A stretch of 21,729 nucleotides of DNA. Origin: an uncultured Bacilli bacterium. GTDB taxonomy: Bacteria > Bacillota_I > Bacilli_A > RF39 > UBA660. The translations under genes and the position numbers were made by a program. Positions 12,621 through 19,794 of this stretch are shown piece after piece (positions within the stretch are counted from its first letter, which is position 1; each line of letters begins with the position of its first letter). The notes under the pieces are model-generated. The model was given only the letters and a program-made list of their open reading frames with translations. It did no database searches and was not told the DNA's origin. The DNA is taken from NCBI GenBank assembly GCA_947630585.1, contig CANRIE010000083.1, positions 1 through 21,729 on the forward strand, given 5' to 3'.

Positions 12621-14007
12621 CTTCTCCTGATCCATCATTTTTTAAATTTTCTAAATATTCCGTACATTCTTTAACATCACTTGCTCCAACTATATTAGCA
12701 ACGAATGTTATAAACATTGGAATTAAATAGATTAAAACAGCAACTATTATTCTACGATAGCAATTCTTCCAAGCTTTTTGCATTCCATCTTTATCATCAC
12801 TATAAATAACCTTGAAAAAATCAAATGAAGTTAATAAAATCAAAATTACTGGAATTGCAATTCGAACAATCGAAAAAATATTACTATCTAAAAATGCCAA
12901 GAAATCCGGTCCGAATATTGATTCACACGTATTTTGAATCTCATCGGTTCCACCACCATAGATGCTAAATATTTTCGCTTGACAAATATAATTGGTTTTA
13001 GCCATATCATCCTTAGTCATTGAAAGTACATAAATAGTTTCGTTATTATCGTCAACAGTTTGATTTAACCAAGTTGGATAATTCTCAACTATCATATCAT
13101 TAAAAGCCCCAATATAGTCACTTGCATTTTGAACTTTTATTTCTTTTCCTTTCGAATTTTTACTTTCAAGTAAAATAAATTTATAACCACCATTAACAGC
13201 ATCTTTTTTTAAAATAATTTTTGGAGCTTTTGGGTTATTATAAGCAAGATAATTCACTTCTCCTGTTTCTTGTTGATCATCATTATTTTTTATTTCACTG
13301 CCATCTCCTAACTTCCAATCAGTTTCGGAGTTTGATGGCTTTAAATCATAAGTTGCTCCAATTGAAACTGACACATAAGGAGGACAAGTCGTTGTGTTTC
13401 CCCCACTATAACTAACTTTATATCCAGCTAAAGTTCCAAATCCTGCTGCCCCTCCAACAGTTCCATCTGTATAAATAGTAAAGCCAACATAATTTTCACT
13501 ACTATTATCAGCATGAATATAATTAGGATTCGTATTAAAATATAAGCAATCCTTTAACTTAGTTTTATTACTATTAGTATCAGCAGTTTTATCATAATAG
13601 ATACTAAATTCATAATCATCACTACCCGGTCCATCAAATGAATATTTACATGATAAACTTGTTGAAGTAATCTGAGATGTATTTAGCAGTGAAGCCGGCT
13701 GTCTATTATCAGTTGTCGTTGATTTTTCAAACGTTGCTATATAACTTCGATCAGCACTACTTCCTTGCTGTCCATATGAAGGGCTAGTCCACATAATATA
13801 AACAGTAGGACAGGTTAAATTACCATTGCTATCTTTTAAACTTGTAGTATTAATTGAATTAATAATAGCAAATTGACTAGTATTCAACCAACCATTAGGC
13901 TTTTTATCTAACTCCATTCGGGGATTATCTAAAGCATAAACAACTTTATAGTTTATAAAAAACATCGATATTAAAACTAAACTAAACAATAAAATTTTCT
14001 TTTTCAT
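12610..14007 (-). CDS. Secreted protein with C-terminal two-helix, T4SS-pilin-like module
   Basis: A 465-residue protein with an N-terminal signal peptide (K-K-K, hydrophobic core, cleavage near V-Y-A). A long extracellular part (~25-365) is rich in Asn/Ser/Thr with several Cys, Tyr and Gly stretches and no recognised domain. Residues ~378-401 and 418-441 are membrane helices joined by a charged loop (S-D-D-K-D-G-M-Q-K-A-W-K-N-C-Y-R-R-I). This helix - D/K loop - R-R - helix pattern resembles VirB2/TrbC and Mbov_0395-type T4SS pilins, but no other secretion gene is nearby. The start is the ATG at 14007, 9 nt from GGAG; the longer frame from a TTG at 14016 abuts the ribosome site. It overlaps the convergent flippase gene tail-to-tail. 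Function unknown; pilin kinship is inference. Confidence 0.8.
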   Translation of the reverse strand: MKKKILLFSLVLISMFFINYKVVYALDNPRMELDKKPNGWLNTSQFAIINSINTTSLKDSNGNLTCPTVYIMWTSPSYGQQGSSADRSYIATFEKSTTTDNRQPASLLNTSQITSTSLSCKYSFDGPGSDDYEFSIYYDKTADTNSNKTKLKDCLYFNTNPNYIHADNSSENYVGFTIYTDGTVGGAAGFGTLAGYKVSYSGGNTTTCPPYVSVSIGATYDLKPSNSETDWKLGDGSEIKNNDDQQETGEVNYLAYNNPKAPKIILKKDAVNGGYKFILLESKNSKGKEIKVQNASDYIGAFNDMIVENYPTWLNQTVDDNNETIYVLSMTKDDMAKTNYICQAKIFSIYGGGTDEIQNTCESIFGPDFLAFLDSNIFSIVRIAIPVILILLTSFDFFKVIYSDDKDGMQKAWKNCYRRIIVAVLIYLIPMFITFVANIVGASDVKECTEYLENLKNDGSGEVSN

Positions 14008-14032
14008 TAATTTCAACTCCTAAATCGTCTTT

Positions 14033-14041
14033 ATTATATCA
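14033..14041 (-). promoter_or_regulatory. Extended -10 promoter of the pilin-like secreted protein
   Basis: On the minus strand TGATATAAT (14041-14033) is a perfect TG-n-TATAAT extended -10 element. Transcription would start near 14026, leaving a leader of about 19 nt with GGAG. It lies 15 nt past the stop of the Ca2+ ATPase gene, with no terminator seen between them. Confidence 0.6.
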
Positions 14042-14055
14042 TACTTTTTCTTAAT

Positions 14056-16692
14056 TTATTTATTTTTTTTATATTTTAGCATTTTATATAATTCCATTAC
14101 TAATAAAATAGATAAAGAAATAATAAATAAAATTATTAAATTTAGAATAGGAATAGATTCAGTTTTAAACATATGACTTAATAAAGGCACTTCCATAACA
14201 ATTATTTGTAATACAATTGCTGATACGATACTGAATATTACAAATTTATTTTTCTTTAGAGAAAATACGGAATTTTCTTCACTCCTGCAATTTAAAACAT
14301 GAATATTTTGAATGAATACCATTAAAGCCATGATATATCCTCTTGCAACACTAACATCAAAGTTTAAAACTTTAATTAGATAAACCCATATTATAAATAC
14401 TAATAATCCAATTATAATTCCTGATAATAAAACTTCTTCTATTAAGTCTTTATTAAATAAATTTTCTTTAGGACTTCTTGGTTTTACATTCATAATATTA
14501 TCTTCCGTGCTTTCAAAAGATAAAGCTAAATCTTGAAGACCATCCGTTACAATATTTAACCATAAAAGTTGAATAGCAAGTAATGGAACTGGTAAATTAA
14601 AGAATATTGAAAGGAAGAAGAACAAGACTTCTGCAAGTCCACAAGAAATCAACATGTAAGTTACTTTTCTAATATTGCTATACGCACATCTTCCTTCTTC
14701 AATTCCTCTTACAATTGATGAGAATTTATCATCAACTAAAATCATGTTAGCTGATTCTAAACTAACGTCCGTCCCGCTTCCAATAGCAATTCCAATATTA
14801 GCAGCCTTTAAAGCTGGCGCATCATTCACACCGTCTCCAGTTACTCCAACAAACTCGCCCATTCTCTTGTATGACTCAACAATTTCTAGTTTATCTAAAG
14901 GAGTAACTCTTGCAAAAACTAAATGATTTTTTACGTATTCATCAAATGCTACTTTTCCTTCATTTAATTTTTTAGTAAGTTCAGCTCCTGTTGTTACTTC
15001 ATCTTTGGTTTTAACAAGTCCTAAATCTTTAGCTATTTTATAAGCTGTTAAAGGATGATCTCCTGTTATCATCACAACCTTAACTCCGGCTTTTAAACAT
15101 TTAGAAATTGATTCCTTACAGTCATCCCTTACAGGGTCAATAAACCCAACTAAACCTTTAAAAGTTAAATCTTTAATATCACTTTCGAAATAATCATCTT
15201 TTGCTTTTAACTTACCACTTGCAATTGCAATAACCCGGTATCCTTCACGTGCTAAATTCTCATTTTGAGTTTTTAATAAGTCAAAATCTATATTTGTAAC
15301 TTTATCTGCTTCCATATACTTACAAAATTCAATTATTTTTTCAAATGAACCTTTAATTGTTACATAAGTAGAATCTAGATGTTCATAAAAAACAGCTGAA
15401 TATTTATTAACTGATTCATAAGGAATTCTTTTAATAATTTGATAATTTGTTTTAACTTTTTCTTTTAAAGCGAGAATTTTAAAAGCAATATCAATGGAGT
15501 CACCTGATGCATCAACCTTATCATCAACAACTTTAACTTTTGCTTCATTATTAATAAATCCCAATTTTATTAATTCTAATACATCTTTCTTATCACTTTC
15601 CATATTAATAATAACATGACCATCTAAATTATAACCAATTCCACTTATTTCAAATTGTTTTTCATTTGGTAACATGATAATTTTTGCTGTTTGTTCATTA
15701 ACGGTCAAAGTTCCTGTTTTATCACTAGCAATTAAAGTACAACTACCAAGGGACTCAACGGAATTTAGTTTTTTAACTATGACATTACGGTTTAACATTC
15801 TACTTGATGCAATTGTTAAAGCCATTGTAAGTGCAAGAGGCAAACCTTCTGGAAGGGCTGAAATTGATAGTGCTACAACTAACATAAACACATCTTCAAT
15901 ATGATTTCCTTTTAAAACTAAAAGGATAGTTAAAATAACAGCCATTAAAAGAACAATTAAACTAATTTGTTTAGAAAACTTTTGAATTCTAATTGTTAAA
16001 GGTGATTTTTCTTCTTTTGTATCTGTTACACTTTTAGCAATTTTCCCAAGTTCTGTATTAACTCCGGTTTCAATTACTAAACAAGTAGCTCGTCCCGTTA
16101 AAACAGAAGTTCCTGCATATAAAATATTAGTTTTTTCTAGTCCTTCAACTTTTTTGTCCATTTTCTTGCTACTTTTATAAACTGAGATGCTCTCACCTGT
16201 CAATACTGATTCATCAATTGTTAAATTATAAGAATCAAGAACTCTTAAATCAGCCGATATTTTATTACCCGATTCTAAATAAATAATATCTCCAACTACT
16301 AATTCCCGAGCATCAACAATAGTTTCTTTATTATCTCTTAAAACTAAACAATTAACTTTAATAATATTTTCTAAACTATGAGCTTTTTTAATAGCAGAAT
16401 ACTCTTGAATAGTTCCTAAAATTAAATCAATTAAAACTATTAAAATAATTGCAACCGCGTCAACATACTCATGAGTTACTAAAGAAATTACAATTGTTAC
16501 TAATAAAATAATAACAATTGGATCAATTATCTGTCTTATAAATATTTTAAAAATTGATTCTTCTCGTTTTTTAGGTAATTCATTTTTACCATACATAGTT
16601 TGTCTTTTTAAAACTTCACTTTGACTTAAACCATTTAAACTCGTATTTAATTTTTTTAAAACTTGATTTATATCTTCATTTTCAAAATTCAT
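14056..16692 (-). CDS. Calcium-transporting P-type ATPase (P2A, SERCA/PMR1-like)
   Basis: An 878-residue cation pump. The actuator motif is L164-T-G-E-S, the phosphorylation site D324-K-T-G-T-L-T, and the hinge T-G-D-G-V-N-D-A-P near residue 615. There are about ten membrane helices and an N-terminal cation-ATPase segment. Ion-site residues identify calcium: P281-E-G-L-P in M4, an M5 Glu in the segment G-L-A-E-V, and N-x-V-T-D-G-L-Q-D in M6 (SERCA N-L-V-T-D-G-L). The SERCA M5 Asn (site I) appears to be Gly here, so a single Ca2+ site, as in SPCA-type pumps, is likely. It exports Ca2+ from the cytoplasm using ATP. Its ATG overlaps the stop of the CaCA antiporter gene by 4 nt, giving a two-gene calcium-export operon. 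Confidence 0.93.
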   Translation of the reverse strand: MNFENEDINQVLKKLNTSLNGLSQSEVLKRQTMYGKNELPKKREESIFKIFIRQIIDPIVIILLVTIVISLVTHEYVDAVAIILIVLIDLILGTIQEYSAIKKAHSLENIIKVNCLVLRDNKETIVDARELVVGDIIYLESGNKISADLRVLDSYNLTIDESVLTGESISVYKSSKKMDKKVEGLEKTNILYAGTSVLTGRATCLVIETGVNTELGKIAKSVTDTKEEKSPLTIRIQKFSKQISLIVLLMAVILTILLVLKGNHIEDVFMLVVALSISALPEGLPLALTMALTIASSRMLNRNVIVKKLNSVESLGSCTLIASDKTGTLTVNEQTAKIIMLPNEKQFEISGIGYNLDGHVIINMESDKKDVLELIKLGFINNEAKVKVVDDKVDASGDSIDIAFKILALKEKVKTNYQIIKRIPYESVNKYSAVFYEHLDSTYVTIKGSFEKIIEFCKYMEADKVTNIDFDLLKTQNENLAREGYRVIAIASGKLKAKDDYFESDIKDLTFKGLVGFIDPVRDDCKESISKCLKAGVKVVMITGDHPLTAYKIAKDLGLVKTKDEVTTGAELTKKLNEGKVAFDEYVKNHLVFARVTPLDKLEIVESYKRMGEFVGVTGDGVNDAPALKAANIGIAIGSGTDVSLESANMILVDDKFSSIVRGIEEGRCAYSNIRKVTYMLISCGLAEVLFFFLSIFFNLPVPLLAIQLLWLNIVTDGLQDLALSFESTEDNIMNVKPRSPKENLFNKDLIEEVLLSGIIIGLLVFIIWVYLIKVLNFDVSVARGYIMALMVFIQNIHVLNCRSEENSVFSLKKNKFVIFSIVSAIVLQIIVMEVPLLSHMFKTESIPILNLIILFIISLSILLVMELYKMLKYKKNK

Positions 16693-17627
16693 CTTATCAC
16701 CACATAGATAATATAACTAATATATAATAATATCATAATTATCCCCTCAATTTTACTAATATCTTTCTTATGTCTTATAAATATATAAACAATTAAACTA
16801 ACTATAGCAAGAATTATTATATCAATGAATGAAAACGCATCAATTACAATTGGTTTTATAGTTGCCGATAACCCTAACATTAAAAATAAATTAAAGATAT
16901 TAGTTCCAACTAAATTTCCAACTGCCATATCAACTTCTCCTTTTAAAGTTGCAACAATGCTTGTTACTAGTTCTGGTAAATTAGTTCCAACGGCAATGAC
17001 AGTTAAACCAATAATATGTTCACTTACTCCTAAATGCTCACTTATTTTAATGGCACTTTCAACTATTATATCCGCGGATACTCCAACTAAAATAATTCCA
17101 ACAATAATTTTTAAAGCATCCAGAACCTTAAACTTTCCTCGTTCGGTTTTTAATCCTTTTTCATCCATCGCTCCAAGAATTGTTGAATATAAAAATATTC
17201 CTGCAAAACATAAAAGTAAAATTCCTTCACTTCTTGTTATTATATTAACTAAACTATCTCCAAAATACACATCATACGAAATTACAAATAAAACAAAACA
17301 AGATAAAAGAGCAAATAAATAGTTTTTAATAATAATTTCTCTTTTAATAGGAAGTGGTTTTATAAGTGCCAGTAATCCTAAAATAAATAAGATATTAAAC
17401 ATATTAGAACCCAGTAAATTACCAAGTAATATTTCATTTGAACCTTTAAAAGAAGAAGTAATACTAATTGCAATTTCCGGTATTCCCGTTGCTATTGCAA
17501 CAACCGTAAGTCCAATTACTAAAGTTGGTATTTTAAAAAATTTGGCTAGGCTAACTGAACCATCAACTAAGTAATCTGAACCTTTAACAATTACAAATAA
17601 TCCAAGTAATAAAAATATTATATCCAT
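16689..17627 (-). CDS. CaCA-family calcium/sodium antiporter (YrbG-like)
   Basis: A 312-residue protein with about ten helices in two inverted halves. Both alpha-repeats are clear: G-I-P-E-x-A-I-S-I ... G-N-L-L-G-S-N-M-F-N in the first half and G-T-N-L-P-E-L-V-T-S ... G-N-L-V-G-T-N-I-F-N in the second. The paired Glu residues bind Ca2+. It exchanges Ca2+ for Na+ or H+ across the membrane. The ATGA overlap at 16689-16692 couples it to the Ca2+ ATPase, so high- and low-affinity calcium export are expressed together. The ATG at 17627 follows GAAGGTG. The TGA stop here is one of two that show the standard code is used. Confidence 0.93.
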   Translation of the reverse strand: MDIIFLLLGLFVIVKGSDYLVDGSVSLAKFFKIPTLVIGLTVVAIATGIPEIAISITSSFKGSNEILLGNLLGSNMFNILFILGLLALIKPLPIKREIIIKNYLFALLSCFVLFVISYDVYFGDSLVNIITRSEGILLLCFAGIFLYSTILGAMDEKGLKTERGKFKVLDALKIIVGIILVGVSADIIVESAIKISEHLGVSEHIIGLTVIAVGTNLPELVTSIVATLKGEVDMAVGNLVGTNIFNLFLMLGLSATIKPIVIDAFSFIDIIILAIVSLIVYIFIRHKKDISKIEGIIMILLYISYIIYVVIR

Positions 17628-17652
17628 CTAGGCACCTTCTATTCTTAAAATA

Positions 17653-17661
17653 AGTATATCA
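17653..17661 (-). promoter_or_regulatory. Extended -10 promoter of the calcium-export operon
   Basis: On the minus strand TGATATACT (17661-17653); expected start near 17646, leader about 19 nt. No good -35. Same element as before uppP. Confidence 0.5.
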
Positions 17662-17733
17662 TGAATTTGTTTTTTTTCCTAGAATTTATTTATATTTTTT
17701 CAAATTAGGTATAAAATATAATTAGGTGGTACG

Positions 17734-19047
17734 ATGAAAAAAATGATAATTGGAGTTATTGCTTTAAGTTTAGTTATAACTTTAATCTTAATATATTTTA
17801 ATAATAATGATTATAAAAGAAATGATAATGATATTAAAAATAATCAAAGTGATAAAGTTTCTAATAATGAAAATAAAGATAATAATTTAACTTATGATAG
17901 TGAATATATTGAAGTTATTCCGGAGAATAGTAAACCTTATCTTGAAAATTTAGATAATAAAGTTTTAAAAAATAAGGATGAAATTATAGAGTTAAACCAA
18001 GATATTTTTGAAAGATCTGATTCGATGTTTGATCTTTCTATTACTAGTATAAGTAAAGATGAGATTTTAAAACTTATTAATAATTATAAGTTGCCTACTC
18101 TTCCTAAGTATAACGGGAGTACTCCAATTACTAGTAATGATACAAAAGTAATTCTTGCAAATCGAAATTTAGATAAGGTTGAGGCTCAATCCAATATTAA
18201 ACATGGAATTATTGTTGAAAGAGCAAATCTTAGGAGTTTTCCTAGTAGCCTGCATTTTTATGAATCACGTGATTTAGCTAATTTTGATATGTTACAAGAA
18301 ACGGAGTTATTAGTCGGAAGTGATGCATTAATCATACATGAAAGTTTAGATTCTAAATGGTACTTTGTAATTACTGAAACTTATGCTGGTTGGGTTTTAA
18401 AAGATAATATTGCTTTATTAAATGATAATATGAGAAATTTTTTCTTTAATAATAATAGTTTTATAGTTGTTACTTCTAGTAGTGTTATTATAAATAATAA
18501 AGTTTTAGATATGAGTGTTAAATTACCCTACTTAAAAACTAATGAAGACGGGTATGTAATTGCTCTTCCAAATAAAAAAGAAGATGGGTATTTGGAGTAC
18601 TCTGAAGCAACTATTAAAAGAAGCGATGCCCATATAGGATATCTTGATTATACTAAACGGAATGTTATAATTGAAGCCTTTAAATATGAAGGAGTTCCGT
18701 ATTCTTGGTCGGGACTCGATAAAAATGTTGATTGTTCTAGTTATGTTTCAAATATTTATAGAACATTCGGGATTAAGTTTCCAAGAAATACAAGTAGTCA
18801 AAATAAAAGTATCGGAAAAATTACCTCTTTAAGTAATAAAAGTAATCAAGAGAAATTAAAGTTACTTGAAAATACTAATCCTTCTTTATTATACCAATCT
18901 GGTCATGTTTTATTATATATAGGTTCATTAAATAATAAACATTATGTAATTCATGCATCAGGTGATAAAAAGAATTTAAAAGTCATGGTAAGTGAACTTG
19001 AAAATTCTTCTTATTTATCTAAGATATATCAAATAAATGAAATTTAA
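17734..19047 (+). CDS. SH3b - NlpC/P60 peptidoglycan endopeptidase (YkfC-like)
   Basis: A 437-residue exported wall hydrolase. Residues 1-21 form an uncleaved anchor or signal helix; 22-55 is a Asn/Lys/Asp-rich linker; ~60-150 holds a helical segment of the kind that precedes SH3b1 domains (with N-R-x-L-D-K). SH3b domains follow at ~157-230 (R-A-N-L-R-S-F-P and G-W-V-x-x-x-N-I-A-L) and ~240-305. The NlpC/P60 catalytic domain is at ~308-437 with D333-C334-S-S-Y, H391 in G-H-V-L-L-Y-I-G and H407 in V-I-H-A-S-G. The order matches YkfC/DPP VI enzymes that cut gamma-D-Glu-diamino-acid bonds in wall peptides; residues ~360-388 form an insert. The catalytic triad is intact. Start at ATG 17734 after AGGTGG. 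Divergent from the calcium operon and convergent with the next gene. Confidence 0.92.
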   Translation: MKKMIIGVIALSLVITLILIYFNNNDYKRNDNDIKNNQSDKVSNNENKDNNLTYDSEYIEVIPENSKPYLENLDNKVLKNKDEIIELNQDIFERSDSMFDLSITSISKDEILKLINNYKLPTLPKYNGSTPITSNDTKVILANRNLDKVEAQSNIKHGIIVERANLRSFPSSLHFYESRDLANFDMLQETELLVGSDALIIHESLDSKWYFVITETYAGWVLKDNIALLNDNMRNFFFNNNSFIVVTSSSVIINNKVLDMSVKLPYLKTNEDGYVIALPNKKEDGYLEYSEATIKRSDAHIGYLDYTKRNVIIEAFKYEGVPYSWSGLDKNVDCSSYVSNIYRTFGIKFPRNTSSQNKSIGKITSLSNKSNQEKLKLLENTNPSLLYQSGHVLLYIGSLNNKHYVIHASGDKKNLKVMVSELENSSYLSKIYQINEI

Positions 19048-19054
19048 ATAATAT

Positions 19055-19082
19055 AATAGAGATGCTTAATATCATCTCTATT
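19055..19082. terminator. Bidirectional hairpin between convergent genes
   Basis: A perfect 10-bp stem (AATAGAGATG at 19055-19064 with its complement at 19073-19082) and 8-nt loop lie between the NlpC/P60 gene (plus) and the small anchored protein gene (minus), whose stop codon is inside the stem. The flanks are A/T-rich without a strict T-run, so termination efficiency is uncertain. Confidence 0.6.
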
Positions 19083-19785
19083 CTTCATAAAAAGCTTCAC
19101 AATCTATAGTTGTTACATATTGATATTCATTTATATTTTTATCAAAACTTACTTCAACTATTGAAGTTTCTAAATTACATTTATATTTAGAATTTTTTAA
19201 TTCTCCTAAATCAACATGATATTTGTTTTCTAACTCTAAAGCTGTAATAGTTATATTTAAATCTTTATTAGATTTACCATATGTCTTTTCAACAATCAAT
19301 TTTGCTTCTTTTCTTAATATATCAGCTAATTGATTACCAATAGCTTTATTTTCAATTAAATTATTTGGATTATAAACTGTTGCAAACAAAGTAGTAGGAT
19401 TTTCATTAAATATATCACTTTGATTATATTGGAAATTTCCACTTTCTTTACTTTTTAAATTTTCAATATAAAATTCGGCAATCATAATAATTTTATTATC
19501 GTTATTTAAAGCACATAAATTAATATTTTGTTTATTAATATCTTCATCACTTTTATTATATATATCAAATGAAAATGAATTATCTGATAAAATTTTAATA
19601 TTTGACATTTCTAAATATTCTAGTTTCTCAATATCAGAAATGTTTTCATTAGAATCTGGCTTTGGATTAGGACTAGAATTATTATTACTACTATTATTAT
19701 CACTTAAATCAATATTATTAAAAACTATTGCACATATTATTAAAATAATTCCTATTATAAATGTTATTAATGCTATTTTTTTCAT
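19078..19785 (-). CDS. Small membrane-anchored extracellular protein, unknown
   Basis: A 235-residue protein: an N-terminal helix (~4-24), an Asn/Ser/Asp/Pro-rich linker (~26-50) and a soluble domain with alternating strands (~55-235) carrying three Cys. The first part (~60-130) has a pattern like a FxLYD-type Ig-fold domain (phi-S-x-N-I-K-I-L-S-D-N-S-F-S-F-D-I-Y-N-K-S-D ... C-A-L-N), seen in Firmicutes surface proteins. No lipobox is clear although a Cys lies in the helix. The start is the ATG at 19785; the GTG at 19791 is too close to the GGGG ribosome site, which itself overlaps the stop of the large surface protein gene. Coupled translation suggests the two act together outside the cell. 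Function unknown. Confidence 0.8.
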   Translation of the reverse strand: MKKIALITFIIGIILIICAIVFNNIDLSDNNSSNNNSSPNPKPDSNENISDIEKLEYLEMSNIKILSDNSFSFDIYNKSDEDINKQNINLCALNNDNKIIMIAEFYIENLKSKESGNFQYNQSDIFNENPTTLFATVYNPNNLIENKAIGNQLADILRKEAKLIVEKTYGKSNKDLNITITALELENKYHVDLGELKNSKYKCNLETSIVEVSFDKNINEYQYVTTIDCEAFYEE

Positions 19786-19794
19786 AATCACCCC

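Noticed and set aside
16689..16692. Mycoplasma-type code with TGA as Trp
   Set aside because: TGA ends the CaCA antiporter and CvpA-family genes in exact ATGA overlaps, and Trp is written TGG throughout.
14675..17322. Plus-strand open frames opposite the ATPase and antiporter genes
   Set aside because: They run antisense to conserved P-type ATPase and CaCA motifs and have no ribosome sites; they are shadows.
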